DNA of 7,257 nucleotides, from assembly GCA_011052165.1 (NCBI GenBank), contig DRJN01000360.1, positions 1-7,257 of the forward strand. The letters run 5' to 3'. The notes beneath the pieces are model-generated. The model was not told where the DNA came from. It searched no databases and saw only the letters and a program-made list of their open reading frames with translations. The stretch comes from Gammaproteobacteria bacterium (GTDB taxonomy: Bacteria > Pseudomonadota > Gammaproteobacteria > UBA6429 > Thiohalophilaceae). This document shows positions 6,888 to 7,257 of this stretch, one piece after another (the stretch's first letter is position 1; the number at the start of each line of letters is the position of its first letter). Made by a program: the position numbers and the translations under genes.

Positions 6888-7257
6888 ATGTCTCACCAGC
6901 CCCGCAAGCGCTTCGGCCAGAATTTTCTCCACGATCCGGGGGTGATTCGGCGTATTGTCGATAGTATTTACCCTCGCCCCGACGAGCATCTGGTGGAAAT
7001 CGGTCCCGGTCAGGGGGCGCTTACCCGACCGCTGCTACGCGCCTGTGGCCGACTCGACGTGGTCGAGCTGGATCGCGATCTGATCGCCCCTCTGCAACAA
7101 CAACTGGCCGACGCGGGCGAATTACAGGTACATCAGGCCGATGCCCTGCGCTTTGATTTCTGCGCCCTGCAGGCACAGCACGGCCCCCGGCTGCGGGTGG
7201 TGGGCAACCTGCCCTACAATATTTCCACGCCCCTGCTATTTCATCTCATGCAGCAGG
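6888..7257 (+). CDS. rsmA: 16S rRNA (adenine1518/1519-N6)-dimethyltransferase RsmA/KsgA, N-terminal part (cut by window edge)
   Basis: RsmA uses S-adenosylmethionine to dimethylate two adjacent adenines in the 3' terminal hairpin of 16S rRNA, a late checkpoint of small-subunit assembly; loss gives kasugamycin resistance in E. coli. The 123 visible codons run to the edge without a stop; the family is about 270 residues. The family opening KRFGQNFLHD (8-17), the SAM-binding loop VEIGPGQGALT (36-46), the acidic end of strand 2 in VVELDRD (58-64), the ADALRFD stretch (84-90) and the catalytic NLPYNIS motif (107-113) are all present. It keeps its usual place behind pdxA; in enterics apaG and apaH follow, but they would lie outside this window. 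Confidence 0.96.
   Translation, partial: MSHQPRKRFGQNFLHDPGVIRRIVDSIYPRPDEHLVEIGPGQGALTRPLLRACGRLDVVELDRDLIAPLQQQLADAGELQVHQADALRFDFCALQAQHGPRLRVVGNLPYNISTPLLFHLMQQ

Noticed and set aside
6372..6989. Minus-strand frame of 205 codons across pdxA, the gap and rsmA
   Set aside because: It reads through two real genes in antisense. Its KPKRKGAKDTK segment is just the translated repeat copy B, a common source of spurious hypothetical proteins.

Overview
The window looks like an ordinary, well-kept chromosomal segment of a Gram-negative gammaproteobacterium that is not an enteric. The evidence is an LptD with the two-plus-two cysteine pattern, a two-parvulin SurA, the gene order lptD-surA-pdxA-rsmA, and a divergent AmgK-type sugar kinase in the place where enterics carry djlA. 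The base composition is moderately GC-rich by eye and looks even throughout. I see no transposase, integrase, phage gene, tRNA, rRNA or CRISPR array. The genus cannot be fixed from sequence alone.

Minus strand (1-2023): two genes read leftward. The first is amgK, a predicted anomeric kinase for cell-wall amino sugars. The second is the N-terminal third of glnE, the adenylyltransferase/adenylyl-removase of glutamine synthetase, which runs off the left edge. They share an ATGA stop/start overlap and are almost certainly co-transcribed and translationally coupled.

Divergent gap (2024-2106): 83 bases hold candidate back-to-back promoters for amgK (minus strand) and lptD (plus strand).

Plus strand (2107-7257): lptD (outer-membrane LPS translocon), surA (periplasmic chaperone that helps fold LptD and other barrels), pdxA (vitamin B6 synthesis) and the start of rsmA/ksgA (16S rRNA dimethyladenosine transferase), cut by the right edge. 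This is the classical lptD-surA-pdxA-rsmA order. The gaps are 92, 87 and 102 bases, so internal promoters are possible; one extended -10 candidate lies before surA.

The least expected structure is a pair of short 9-base-period repeats (unit roughly CGCnAAGGn). One lies just before pdxA and one just after it, in opposite orientation. The upstream copy also supplies a Shine-Dalgarno-like AGAGG in front of a 12-codon open frame that overlaps the pdxA start. I found no convincing new multi-gene system; the noteworthy points concern gene arrangement, start sites and intergenic repeats.
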